Positions 11,638-23,726 of a stretch of DNA of 64,000 bases are shown in pieces. Source of the stretch: Coleophoma eucalyptorum (Eukaryota; Ascomycota; Leotiomycetes; Helotiales; Dermateaceae); NCBI GenBank assembly GCA_026120035.1, contig JALRME010000044.1, positions 174,689 to 238,688 of the forward strand, in the 5' to 3' direction. The translations under genes were made by a program, and so were the position numbers. The notes under the pieces are model-generated. The model had not been told where the DNA came from and made no database searches. It saw only the letters and a program-made list of their open reading frames with translations. Every line of letters begins with the position of its first letter. Positions within the stretch are counted from its first letter, which is position 1.

Positions 11638-12142
11638 ATAAATTCGCGGGGGAGACGTTAGATACTGTGTGAGTGGGTTCTATCAGAAACACTGGGTGCG
11701 CAGCAGAACCCAGGCTCCTCAAGCCTCATTAACTAAGTTTGTGTTCGTACTAATTTCTTTTCCACGTGTGGCAGATCTTGGGGAGCAGCCAAGACATAGA
11801 CTATTGACAGCCGTAGCACTGACATTGAGCACTTCGTCTATTTTAATTTTGCCAAGTCCTTGGAGCTAATTTTGAAGGTCGAATGAATGTTTATTTCCCC
11901 ACAGTTTTACGTTTACGCTTAATATTAAGCTTATTTTCGAGGTTCTTCACCGCCATGGACTCAATTAGCTCTATCATATGTCTGACGCTTATTGTCCACT
12001 AGCCTAGCATGATAATTGGCATAAGGCTATGGCCAAAATTTGTGGTAATGAGTGGCGCCATGAATACCCTCAGCTCTGAAATGGATTATGTAAAGCAATG
12101 TATGGCTGAGCACATGTAAAAACTAGAATAGCCCCAGATTCG

Positions 12143-12150
12143 TATATATA
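12143..12150 (+). promoter_or_regulatory. Likely TATA box of the Ser/Thr-rich protein gene
   Basis: TATATATA, 84-91 bases before the ATG at 12234. The spacing leaves a leader of roughly 60 bases, which supports the chosen start. Confidence 0.5.
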
Positions 12151-12233
12151 CTCTTGAATCCCCATCTGTAATTTAGTTATAGATCACTTATATCCTCATC
12201 CACATTTCTCAACCATCCTCTAATATCGCAATC

Positions 12234-13387
12234 ATGGGTATGATATGGTCTTCTCAAGAGCTTGCCGGCGCAGTTCAGAGAGTGGTGCCAGCAACTTCTT
12301 ATGCATACGCGGACAACAACGGGCTGCTCTTTGGTGTCCAGGCAAACCCCACATTCTCTACTGGATTGGACGCATTCCCTGTCGGCGAGTACACGCCGTA
12401 CTTGTTTCAAGCAGAAGCACCAACACCAACGACAGCAACCTGCTTACCAGTGACAATGTCAAAGGCAGGGCAGTCTATAGACTGTCCTGCCCTTGGCCGT
12501 GCTCTAGCCACGGGTCAGCACACGCTAGTATTCTCACAGTATACCTCGATAACTTCAGTAGACTCGGCGGGGAATACGGCAACTATCAAAGACCCTGCAA
12601 CTGGCAATAGTCCGTACTTTCTCGGTTCTGTCACCTTTTCTATTGTTGAACCAACAAGCTTCGTTACTGTAACTCCTACAGCGACTGTTACCAGTGGGGT
12701 CTCTGAAGCGTTGGCAACTAGCACTGCTACAGTCCCCCAGACGACACTTACAGTTACGGTATACGAAACGACTGTTGTTTCTACTCAGACATCATTGAGC
12801 ACCTTGTCTGGAGTTAGCAGCACCGTCACAGTCACCGGCACATGCCCAATAAAGCCCGCCTCAACCCTATTAACATGCAACCGAGACAACTGCCTCCGCG
12901 CGCTCATTGGAAAGTCTGCCGATGCTTCATCCTTCTGCAACAAGTACACCAAGACCACTGGCCTGGCTACACCAACCTATGCCTCCCAGTGCTCTGGCGT
13001 CGCGTCTCGTGTGTCCTCAGCTTGTTCATGTGTGGTCGCACAAGCTACGCCTGCAGCAGCTAAGGAGCGAGGCTTGGTGGCCAACCCATATGGCCCACCC
13101 AACTTCACTTACTTCTCAGGTGGTCCTTCGCCTATTACTTCGACTGTCTTTGCTGACCCGATCGAAACGGTCACGGTTCCTTCAGTCACAATGTAAGTAA
13201 TGCGATTTCTAATGAATCAGGTATATGTACTAACGTAAGCAGCACTGCTCCCGATTCACTCATCACCTCTGGCACTTCCACTGCGATTGACAATGAGCCC
13301 AGCACCGTGACAATCACAGTCGTCAATTCGAATGTAGACTTGAGAAGTGCAGTTACCACTACCGTAGCTCCAACGAACTGCGCATAA
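12234..13387 (+). CDS. Ser/Thr-rich protein with a fungal surface-type cysteine domain
   Basis: Two exons: 12234-13192 and 13243-13387 (intron GTAAGT...GTAAGCAG, 50 nt), giving 367 residues. The middle (about residues 130-200) is a long Thr/Ser/Val-rich stretch of the kind that is heavily O-glycosylated in fungal wall and secreted proteins. It is followed by a compact cysteine-rich module containing CPIKP, CNRDNCLRAL, a Cys-Asn segment and SACSCV. I recognise this pattern from many predicted secreted proteins of moulds, without a known biochemical role. Oddly, the N-terminus (MGMIWSSQELAG...) shows no hydrophobic signal peptide, and no upstream exon with one is evident; the TATA box suggests this ATG is right. 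It may be a paralogue that lost its leader, or the true start may be missed. No GPI-type C-terminal hydrophobic tail is seen. Confidence 0.65.
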
Positions 13388-14297
13388 TTGAATGTTGTAA
13401 ACTATTGTATGTAATACATAATTCTCCACAATGATGGGTTCTTACTTGATTGATGGATTATGATTGTAAATATTAAGGACTAGCACTTGATTCTTGATTA
13501 TGGGAAAAAGATGGCAATGTTTAGTTAGGACAGGTTTATCTTCCTTTGTTGAAGATAATAAAAATTCGATCAAAATATGCTCCGTCTCTAATTGATGATT
13601 GAGTCGCTTGCTAACAAATTGATAATCCACAATTTAGCGATGAGCCTTCTTGAAGAGTTTCGTGCTCATCTTTGAGCCGATCATACCGGGAAACAGGAGA
13701 CGGGGGGCGGGGCTTTAGTGTGTAGGGTTGATCATGATAATAGCTGTTACAAACTTTTTGGTCGATTTCTAAAAAGAAAATGGTGTCATTTTGGCATGAA
13801 ATGTCCTATTTTACCTGTCCCTATCTTACTCTTCGAGCCAGAACCGAGTTTGCGAGTAGGAAGACTTAAGATGTATCCTGAAACTTAAATCACTCTTGAT
13901 TGCCAAACATGAAGCAGTGCAATATCCTCAGAAATGTAGATCTACTCGCTACAAGAAGGAGCATTTCAAATTGCGAAATATTTTTTGTCTTAAGTCCTGA
14001 GCATCTGCCCATTCTCATGCCTATACTGAACTACCAGTAATTTTATATACATTGCATGTGATCGGGCATTTCATGTTGCCCTCCAAGTTTGATTGGCCTC
14101 TTGAACCAACAGTACAAATCCGAGGTCTCTTCTATCATTCCCCTTGCTTTTCATACGGATGAATACGTTATTTCTTCGATCATCCAAAGCACCTGTAGCA
14201 ATGTGACACTACCATGTCAGCTGTGTCCTCATAGCCAGCCACGAACTTTTCTATATTCTTAGGATTTAATTGAAATGATATCTGTAACAAAAGCTTT
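13388..14297. other. Convergent intergenic region
   Basis: A/T-rich 3' flanks of the Ser/Thr-rich gene and the histidine kinase gene. Open frames are short and have no recognisable content. Confidence 0.6.
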
Positions 14298-17200
14298 TTA
14301 GGTCTTTTCAGACCGAAGGAGCCTCTCCATTTTCGGAATCAGGTCAGGGATCCTGAATGGCTTCGAGATCACATCATTCTATTGTCCCGTGTCAGTACTC
14401 AAATTATAGGCACATAGATGACATTGACTCACCATCCCACATGCCTTAGCATTCTCGATCTGTTCCAATCTAGCATTTGCGCTGACAGCTATAACAGGAA
14501 TATGGGATCTTAGATGTCCATCACGCTCTAGCTGCCTGATTTTGCGGACGCACGTCAAGCCGTCCATAATTGGCATCTCGATATCGAGAAGCACGATCGA
14601 TAATTCAGACCCAGTCATTTCATTGCCACTCCACAGGTTCGATTCTTCCAATTTTGCAAGTGCTTCTTCGCCATGATTGGCGACATGCACTGTACAGCCG
14701 AGACGCTCAAGTTGCTTGCGTAGGACATTTTGGTTAATTAGGTTGTCCTCCACTACCAGGACCGAACAGTTAGTTAATTCAAAGCTCCGCGGTGATAGCA
14801 TCGCGACCTCTTTCTCCACCTGGACAGATGTTGTTCGGCGAGCTTTGATATGGAAAGCGAAAGTGCTTCCAACTCCGTCTTCGCTGGCGACGCCTATTTC
14901 GCCCCCTTGCAATTCGGTAAGTTCTCGACAGATGAAGAGCCCAAGCCCTGATCCACCGTATTGAATGTGTGTTCTTGGAGACGCTTGGGAGCTATATGGA
15001 GTCAGGTCATGAAAGTGCCATGGTATTCGATTGAACTCACAATCGCATAAAGAGGTTCTCTTTCTCCTTCGCGTTTAACCCTCTTCCACTGTCTGTCACG
15101 GCACAATAAAAATACAGTATCTCACCTTCTCCCCATGCACTGGCAAGGGTGAGGTCTTCCCGCACAGTTCTTGTTGAGATGTATTTGACATTATCATGTA
15201 CAAGAGTGGAGGGGTCCCTGGAAGCTGCAATCTTCACCACAATATTCCTTTCCTCCTCCGTCTTCGTGAATTTAATAGCATTAGTGAGAAGATTGATGAG
15301 GACCTGCAAGAGTCGTGAAGGATCCAAGCACAGCCAGTCAATCTGAAGCTCAAATATAGACTTGTCTAGCTCCAAGTTGATTTTTATATCGGCACGAGCT
15401 ACCTCTTCTGCAAACATTCTTAGACCATCCCTGATGGTTTCCACAGGTTGAACGGATACAGGTGTGATGAGGAGCAAATTAGCATCTAATTTCGACATGG
15501 TGAGGATGTCATCAACAATTCGTTTCTGATGCTGTGCACATGAAAGTACTGTGTGTGCATTTTCTTTGCTTTCCATGATCAAGGTTAAGACCTTCTCAAT
15601 GTGGGCTTCAGCTGATCCTGGTTGCTTCAGTATTCCCTCCGCCTGATCGAGGGCTGAGGCGATTGAGTCCGAACATTGAATAACTGCGCTTAAAGGATTT
15701 CGAATCTCGTGACTGGTCATATCAATAAAATTCTCCTGTTGGCGCTTTGCTTCAAGCGCCTCTTTCACCCGATGCTCTTGTATGGAGATTGCCCACTTGA
15801 AATGACTGATATCGCTCAAGCAACCAATGATATATTTTACATTTCCATTTTCATCGATTTCGGGGAAGCAATCTGCTTGAACCCATGTGTAATCAAGAGT
15901 GGTCTCCGTGCCAATCAGATTTGGTGGCATCCAAGGTTTTTTTATGCGGGCTTCAAAGACAACAGGTGTTTTATTTTCAAGAAGAATCTTCCAGTTTCGC
16001 GCCGTAATTTCCACGTCCTCGTCAACACTCAAATTCATCCATTCCATGGCCTCGCAAGGCGAATTGTACCCAGTCATTTTCGCCCATGCGGTGTTATGAA
16101 AGATCAAATTTCCAGTAACATCAACGATGTACATGCCGATTGGTGAGACCTCAGCGAATCTTGTGAGACGATCCTCACTCTGCAGCAGTCTTTTTGCGAG
16201 ATGCTCACCTCGGCGAGCTTCTTCTTCAAAGAGCATAAGAGATGCTACAGAGGCGCCTAATGCAACGCTCATCAAAGAAATGAATTGTTGATAGTCTTCG
16301 TTATATGGTGATCGAGGATTCAACCCCATGAACAAAAAGCCCACTACGTTTTCGTCATTGGTTGGCCGAATGGGACAAATAATAACATTTTTGCAGGCAT
16401 CACCAAACCCACGCCATTGGATCCCTTCAAGCATTGAGGAAGTGAAAATGCCTCCCCCAACAGTAAACATCGTAGGCTTGGAGGATTTTGTTGCTTCCAC
16501 GAGGGCTTGCGGTAGACCCTCTGCAGAAGGGTCAAGACTGAGTCTAGATGGAGCAATCGGGTGACCATCTGGAACTCCAATGGCGCCTTCTAGTTGGCAT
16601 TTCAAGCCTTCTGATTCATGCGTCTGTGTTTTTTGCTCACTTGAGCTTCCATGGTCAATTGAGTAAAGCACAGCAAAGGGGATATCAGCTTCAAGACATT
16701 CGAGGCCGCTCAGCATAGTCTCCCAGTATTCCTTGATGGATTTTGCCATAACGACAGTTTCGGCAATATTAGATAAAGCGTTGTATCGTCGCTCAGCGAG
16801 AGCCAATTTAGTTGTATCGAATATGGGAATGTAGTATCCGGCTACGAACCCAGTGTCATCCATAACAGGGAGAATCGACCACCTGTACGTAGTTTCTTCC
16901 GGGTCCCCATATCGTTCCCGGCTAAGGCCATATTGGCCCTCGGATACCATTTTGCGTGCCAAGCGAGTGTGCTCAAGCTGTCCAAAAGCGTAAGTCCAAG
17001 TATCTGCATCACTGTCTGAGCCTTGAGAGCCCAGCATGGAAGGATGTCTCGGCCCAGCCACATCTATATAGCCTTCGTTGTACAGCATGACATACGAAGG
17101 GCCCCAGTACAAGGCTACGGGCCGGTTGTCGGCGAGTAGAAGACTTGTCATATGTTGCAGCTGAAGAGGCCACTCTTCCATAGGTCCTAACTCTGTGGAT

Positions 17201-17832
17201 GCCCAATCCACTGAACAAAAAAGTTTCACAAACTCCGAAGGGGGTTGGGCGACCAGATTAAGAATCCAGCTAATATCGATTGGGTCTTCATCATGAACAC
17301 TTGTTATAATCAGCAATAGAAGCTTGAAATCAACACCCGAAGAGACCAACCTTGTATCTACCATTGGGTCATCGCTCAACTCTATTACTGGAGTCTGTAT
17401 AGTCGATTCGTATCCTAGGCGCGCATAAGGTGTTAAATCGAAATTTCCATTATTTGAAGCATCTGCAGTGATACGGTCTCCGAAAACAAAACACCAACGC
17501 TGCCTCAGATTCGCCTTTGTCCAGAACACACCAGCAAAGCTAAAATGCCTCGTGGAGTTTGCTAGCTCATGAACATCGTGTATCCAAGCCTCGAACATCA
17601 ATCGAAGGCGCTTGCTCTCGCGATCCAACCAGGAAGGCTTCCCATCCTTAGCAACACTATAATCCCCGAATGCAGTATTGCCAAACACGATATTGTCCCA
17701 AGTCTTGTCGACGTCTTCCGTAGCAACCACATCCACAGCGAATACGGGCCTACAATCGGCGTTGAGGAGTTCCAGCACCGTTATGTCTTCCAGCCCTTGC
17801 GTACCGCTCGGCGCCGCGATCTCATGTCGCAT
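14298..17832 (-). CDS. Hybrid sensor histidine kinase (PAS, HisKA, HATPase, receiver)
   Basis: Three exons: 17832-15041, 14991-14433 and 14378-14298; total 1143 residues. The N-terminal half contains a fungal PAS-like sensor segment (SVDWASTELGPMEEWP, then ALYWGPSYVMLYNEGY) and a GAF-like region. A second PAS starts near VSPIGMYIVDVTGNLIF. The phosphoacceptor H-box is FIDMTSHEIRNPLSAV with His708. The ATP-binding N-box (LLQVLINLLTNAIKF) and G1 box (VTDSGRGL) come before the first splice site, and G2 (GGSGLGLFICRELTELQGG) directly after it. The receiver domain holds VLVVEDN, the phospho-Asp in LLDIEMPIMDG (Asp1067) and the switch-region Lys in DVISKPF, the last supplied by the small third exon. 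All catalytic residues are present, so an active cytosolic phosphorelay sensor is expected; no transmembrane segment is obvious. Ligand is unknown. Confidence 0.88.
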
Positions 17833-20180
17833 GTTCGAAGGCTCGGTGAGCTGCGCGTGGCCAAAGAAGCTGCCGCTGCTCTGTTGGTCGCCAAACTACT
17901 GCTTTGTCGGGCTTTAGACGTTGGGCAGCGCAAACCCAGGATTTCCTCTCTTCAGGCATGGACAATGAGTGGCAGTAGGCTTCTGATTGGAGCGTTGCCT
18001 TGATGGGGCACTTGCGTGTTCGAACTGAATTTGAAGTCCACGTCAGTTGTTGAATTTCTTAATAATGTGACGAAGCGCGAGCATGTCGCAAAGTACGTAG
18101 TCTGTGCCCATTTTGCCTAAGGGACTATGACGACGTTTGCGACAGCCACCCATCAGAGCCTAGACTCGGAAGCGCCATCGTGCAAACAAAAGCACGGTAG
18201 TTGAAGGGCTCAGATAAGACGCCTGGCTTGGGCGTCAGACGTACGACAGCCTTATGGATTGGGCGAAGTCGAAGTTTGCATTTTGTGGCCTGATCCGGGG
18301 TCGAAATGGGAATTCACCGTGAAGCAGCTGCGCTTGTCGTCTTACGATAGACGCCCGGCAAAACGTTTCCAGAAGGGTGGAGGATATTCAGGCCCGGATC
18401 CAATTCGACTCCATGTCGTGGATTCCCCGCCATGGCCCGCTAGAAGACATGGTGTTGGAACAATCTGTGACTGGTCAATCTCGCACCGGGAGGGGAAAGA
18501 TTGGGGTCGCAGATATCCTGCAGATCTCCCGCAGGATCATTAGTAAGCCGAAGTATCATAAGCTTAAGTCAGCTGACTTTCTATGTTCCTTATATACCTC
18601 ATCATCCTAATAGCTTACATACGCTGAAGCCCCGAGCTGGAGTTGATGATACCAAACCCGTAGGAACACAGCTTCCATACTATTTTATTTTTATACAAAG
18701 CGTCCCCAGTGGGACAATAAATGCTCCTGACTGGTGTCGATGACGTTCACTTAGTCAAAGACCAAGTTAAGTCAGTCGACGCTCGGCAGCAAGGTCAGAA
18801 TTGGATGTCACCAATGCAAATGAGCGAGCAGTATCTCCAGTCTCCAACGAGTTCTGATTTAATTCAGAGATTGTCGGCCCAAGCGCGATAAGACGAAGCC
18901 GATCTGTCTCTCGGGTGCGTAAGGCTTGCAACACCGCAGGTCCTCCGTCAAGCCCGAAGCTAACTCTTCTGGCGTTGACCAGCCTATAACAAGTCGAGTA
19001 TTTGGTCGTCAGCCAGAAGGAAAACCATATTCAGCAGTTTCTTCTATACCAGTATCATTGACAATTTCTTCCTTCAGGCTGCATCAAGACCAAGCTCTTT
19101 GAGGGCTTATTTGGGCAGAAGTACTTTGACTTTATTCCTCAAAGGGATGTCTTTCGAGAGCTTGCTCGCTTTCGATTTTGATGCTCGTCGATGGAAACTG
19201 TTGCAGGCTCGCATCATGAGGAATCCGCCATACACGTTGTGATGATCTCGGCGCGCTTGACAAGAATGTGAAGGATGCCCATGCGGTGTCTATTCCTATT
19301 CTCGGCTTTAGCAGGCGATGTGATGTATCGCAGCATCAGCAGGGTACGCTCTTGTAACACAGTATGGCCATTAGCTATATGAGAGACGCATACTCATCCT
19401 CATCCTCATACTCAGTAGCTGACAGGCACCGGGGCAGAACTACTGACCAAATTTACTACCCCCGTATTTCGAAGTCTGCCTTGAAGACGGCAAGAAAATT
19501 GTTGAGCATATTCAAACAGGTTTGTGCACATTGAAGACTTGGAAAGCCAAGTAGCCAGACTCAAGCAAGCATACTCTGGGCTTCTCCTCTTGCTACTGTG
19601 GTCATGGATAAGGAAGATGGAGTGAGACCTTTTGGGTAGTTGGAGGCACGATCACTCAACATTTGATGCAGATTGGCTCGAGACGTGGACGGATGATTCA
19701 ATAGATACTAAAGCGCAGACGACGGGCATTAATTAAGCAAGTCTTCGCGAGGAAGCACGGCATCAATGCAGAAACATGGCCCAGGAACTCAATCCACGAA
19801 TGTGGGAGAGGCACGCAAGTATTTGGAAAGTCATGCTCGTGTGCACCACCCCGTTGAGGTCGAGGAGAGACATCTCTCAACAATGGCCCTTCCCCTCGCA
19901 ATGTGGGCGAGGAGGGATGCAGGGGGTGATACGGTGGTCGCTTAACTCGGAGCAGCCGAAGACGGCGGGCAAGTCAAGTCCGTCAACTGCGCCTTTCTGC
20001 TAGATCGGACGACGATGGTTTTTCTACGGAAGAAGATTTCGTAGGGACGGAGACCAATGTGGACCGTGGTGGGTCGGAATTGGGCGTTTGTTCGCACTCG
20101 CATTTATAATTCATCCCTTGCATTTACAGCAAGGAATGTCGTCGCACCGAAAGTGCTCACAAGCTAGGTCTTTGTGGGGT

Positions 20181-20197
20181 GGGGGGGGGGGGGGGGG
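20181..20197. repeat. G homopolymer (about 17 G)
   Basis: Uninterrupted G tract, preceded by TGGGGT and followed by TTCGG. Likely length-variable and error-prone in assembly. Confidence 0.85.
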
Positions 20198-22032
20198 TTC
20201 GGCTGGGCTATGGAAACTAGGTATGGGACCTACCGTGGGTTTGCGTGCTGGGGCGAGCTATAGCTTGCTAGCTACTTTGGCTGCTACACTCAATCCTCCA
20301 TCTAAGGATCCCGGTGGAGATTTTGGATTGGTAAAAATCACTTAACCTTCTCGGGTCTGGCCAGCTAGCTCTACTCACTTTGAGCTCTTCCCTCCGTAAC
20401 CTTATTGTTGAGAAGATAAGTTTGCATGTATGCGTATCAGCTTCGGACTTTCTGCACCGATAAATATCATAGAGTATGGATCGACAGCCTGTGACTGAAG
20501 ACGGGAGAAAAGTATAGGAACAGCGGGGGATTTCTTTCGTGGCAACAAGATTTGAGTAGAGATGAGCCACACGGCCAAGTCTTCCATCCCAAAGCCAAGA
20601 CAAAAAAAAAGAGGAGAGAGTGCGGAGAACAGTTCTCGTGCAAAATCACCACTATACAGATTGATCCGATATCTTGGCGAATCCCCGGGTGAGCAAATGA
20701 TGAGTGAGACAAGAGCGCAAGAGTTGATCCTTCTTGCAATCTTTCTGGTTTTCCTGACATCTGACACCGAGAATCACGAAAGTAAAATTGGCTTGGTTCT
20801 CGCAAAGCCACGCCCCCAACGCTAGCCATCCAAGTAGGTAGGAATCAGCACTTACTCACTCACACGCTCGCGTAATAAAAAAAGGCGTTGAGGGGGAGGC
20901 ATGCTCACTCGCTCGCAATGGCGATTTTTTCGTTGCTCGCAAACCTGTCTCGGGAGAAGAAGGGTTGTGCCAGGCCAGGTGCAGGTTGCCAAGATTGGAG
21001 AGCACACACACCTAGCCAGACACGCGGCGAGAACAGCAATAAGCTTATGTACATACAAGCACTGTTGCGCACGGCAGCGAACAAGCTTGTCTTTGCCGGA
21101 GAGGGGGAGAGGAGGAGAGAGAAGGTTTTGAGTTGAGCCGATCAAGTAGTTGGGGGTCTCAAGGCTCAGAAATGCATGCAAGAACCGCCTTCAGCTGCGA
21201 CGGATGCCATTCCCATTCCCTGATGTCAGTCAAGGCTGCGTTTCAATACTGCCATGCGAAGCAGCCTTCCGTCGGTTGCCGGGGGAGAAGGGGCACGGGC
21301 AAGAGACGACACGAGACGACACGAGACGCGACCGGATGAGGAGCATAGGGTATGGGATGGAAAACAAGCAATGCGAGCGGATTCTGGAAAGATTCCTTCG
21401 TTGTAACTTCGGACGGGGGATCGTCTTCTCCAGAAAAAATGAGATAAAAATCTCTTCAGCATTTTTTTTCCTCTCTGGGATTTTCTCCTCTTAATTTTGT
21501 CTCCCCCATTCCTTTCGTTTCTCTTCTCCATGCTTGTGAGCTAAAATAAAATCCCAAAAGTCCAGGCCTCCAGTGCTTGTCGTTGCGAGCTGGCGCATGG
21601 CCGCGAGGATGGGCAGCATAGTTTGATGGACCCGACGGGCGGGCGGGCAAGAACTATACCACGACCCTTGCAAGGCCGCGGTGTCACGAAGAGATTGAAA
21701 GGAAAGTACCTTGTTTGCCCTGGGACACTGGCTCACCATTGGGAGCTTTGGGCGTGGAGTGATTGGGTAGCAGCGACGAGAATAGGTGCTGAGATCGGGA
21801 GAAATCGGGCGAAATGGGGGAAATCGGGAGGGTAGACTAGACTAAGGAAGTTCTTCCGCGTGAGGGAGAGGCAAGGAGTGCCGTCGGGTCGGGATGCATG
21901 AGGATGTGGATATGGGCGATGAAATAGCAGGGGTTAGTGAAGAAAAGGGGAGTGGGAGAGGAGTGAGTAAGTGGGTGAAAGAGCGTGCGTGCGCGCGTGA
22001 GGGAGAGGATGAATGAGTAAGAGGGAGGAAGG

Positions 22033-22095
22033 AGTGAGTGAGTGAGTGACTAAGTGAGTGAGGGAGCGAGGGAGCCAGTGAGTAAGTGTGTCGGT
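22033..22095. repeat. GAGT/AGTG tetranucleotide-rich tract
   Basis: Imperfect GAGT repeats on the plus strand inside a wider purine-rich zone (about 21,840-22,150). A simple-sequence repeat; the opposite strand gives spurious Leu/Ser/His-rich frames. Confidence 0.8.
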
Positions 22096-22458
22096 CCATG
22101 AGTTAAAGCCTGCATGCGGGCGTGGGTAAGTCAGTGAGAGAGGGAGTGGGTGGAAGGCTGCAAGAGTGTCGTCAAAGTGTGGAGGTGGCTCCCAGTGGCA
22201 GCTACTGTAGGCTCTGCTCTGATCGAAGGCCCTGCAAAGACGCTGAACTTCCCGATGTTGTGGGCTCCCCAAAGGCGCATAACCCCTGTCCTGATACTAA
22301 GTAACCCCTGATCCTCCGCCCCGAGATGGGCAACGGCATCGCTAATGCAGCCCAGGGATTCAAGGATGGACCCTCGACCCACCCAACTACCCTTCCCAAC
22401 GGGGCCAGCGTGAACGGCGTGGGCGGACGAGGCTGCGGTTGATGAAGATGGCTCCCTT

Positions 22459-22475
22459 CTTTTTTTTTTTTTTTC
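22459..22475. repeat. T homopolymer tract
   Basis: Run of about 16 T in a pyrimidine-rich setting upstream of malic enzyme. Confidence 0.75.
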
Positions 22476-22669
22476 CCCTACGCCTGCTCGCTCTCACAGG
22501 GCATGCATGATATGACATGACCGACCGACTACCATAGCTGACGCTCGATATTGCTGAGTGATGCAATTCTGCAATTCTGCTGAACGGGTTCCGGTTTCAA
22601 AGAGACGATCCGCAAAGCCAGGCCCGTGGAGTACGTGTAAGCTCTCTTCTGGTCCAACCCATTCGTTCT

Positions 22670-22718
22670 CAACCCTCACCCAACCCTCAACCCTAACCCC
22701 TCAACCCTAACCCCTCAC
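22670..22718. repeat. Interstitial telomere-like repeat
   Basis: Tandem units of the form AACCCTCA / ACCCTAACCCCTCA, including two perfect ACCCTAACCCCTCA copies. This is a degenerate version of the CCCTAA strand of the fungal telomere repeat TTAGGG, situated inside the window rather than at an end. Confidence 0.75.
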
Positions 22719-23642
22719 CTTGCTTCTTGTGGTTGTTATTGTTGTTGTTGTTGTGCTCTCTCGCACTTTTGGGTTTGGATGTACGTTGAAACCCCAACGA
22801 AACTGCAGCCATAAGCTTCCCTACAGTCATCGGCCGGTTCCAGTAACTTGGGCCCGATTGGAAGTCAATTCTGCAGCATCCGACCCGAGTGAGAGTGAAA
22901 AGGGCAATAAATTCATGATAGCGACAACAGCTCCCGCAACGCCCGCGACTACAGCAGCGAGAGCGCCCAATGGCTTGCGTTCTCGTCGCTGTGCTATTCT
23001 GGTTCAGCCTTCCCGGACCTGACCCATTTCCCCCCGGCACGCGACTCTTCGGCCTAATGCACCACCCCCGTCTTTCCGTCCAAGCTTTCGCTCTGCGGTA
23101 ATATTTTCGAAGGGACCCCGTCGATTCAGACCATCCCAAGTTGACGAGAATGGAAAAGCAAGAAAATACGATGACCACTGTAATTACAATTGGCCTGGCC
23201 TGCATGCTCCCTTTCGTCTCGTCTCACCTGCCCTGGTCTCCGCACTCGCACGGCGCTACTCGATACACTTTCCAACATCGACGCCTATCTGGACGCTCGT
23301 CCTCCTCTTCCTCAGACATCATCATCACCACCGTCTCCTGACTTGCCTGACTTGCCCTACTTTGCCTCGCGGCTCTATCACACCACGCTGCACCACGCCG
23401 GGTCTTGCCATTCCATTCCATTCCAGTATCCGACACTGCCTTTTCCTGGAATTCCTGATCCGCGCTGCTCGCATCCCCTCCCGCGCACCTCGTTTCGAGT
23501 CCCTTCATCTCATCTCGCTGCTCCTGCACCCATTCCCCCGTTTGGGACTGCCAGTACAACACCTCACCTCTGCTTGCGCTGCCGGGTTCAGTCTTACACG
23601 CCAACCCCCATGCCATGTCCATAGCTCCCGCGCGGACCACGC

Positions 23643-23682
23643 TCACTTCCACTTACACTTCCACTTCCACTTCCCCTTCCAC
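23643..23682 (+). repeat. CACTTC hexamer repeat in malic enzyme leader
   Basis: Imperfect tandem CACTTC/CCCTTC units about 45-85 bases before the malic enzyme ATG. Pyrimidine-rich leaders of this kind are common directly upstream of highly expressed fungal genes. Confidence 0.7.
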
Positions 23683-23726
23683 GTCCCCTGCTGTCCGTGG
23701 TGGCTCGTCGGGTCGCTTCCTATATC

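Larger units (their letters stand above)
11544..12233. other. Divergent promoter region
   Basis: Shared upstream region of UstYa-like gene B (minus) and the Ser/Thr-rich protein gene (plus). It includes the hexamer repeat and a TATA element; no gene is seen. Confidence 0.6.
17833..23726. other. 5.9-kb gene-poor region
   Basis: No frame in this stretch is convincing as a gene. The first part (17.8-20 kb) has mixed composition with broken frames and could hide a decayed gene, for example around 18.8-19.6 kb, but I could not name one. From about 20 kb on it is dominated by low-complexity DNA: a G run, purine-rich GAGT repeats, a T run and a pyrimidine-rich leader for malic enzyme. It contains the upstream regions of both flanking genes. 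Confidence 0.5.

Noticed and set aside
8454..14297. RiPP precursor peptide for the UstYa genes
   Set aside because: No short frame with a signal peptide and repeated cores between dibasic sites was found.
18780..19640. Possible remnant of a zinc-cluster regulator
   Set aside because: Short Cys-containing pieces do not form the CX2CX6C pattern and frames are broken; no support.
21934..22272. Leu/Ser/His-rich minus-strand frames
   Set aside because: They arise from the GAGT simple repeat read on the other strand.
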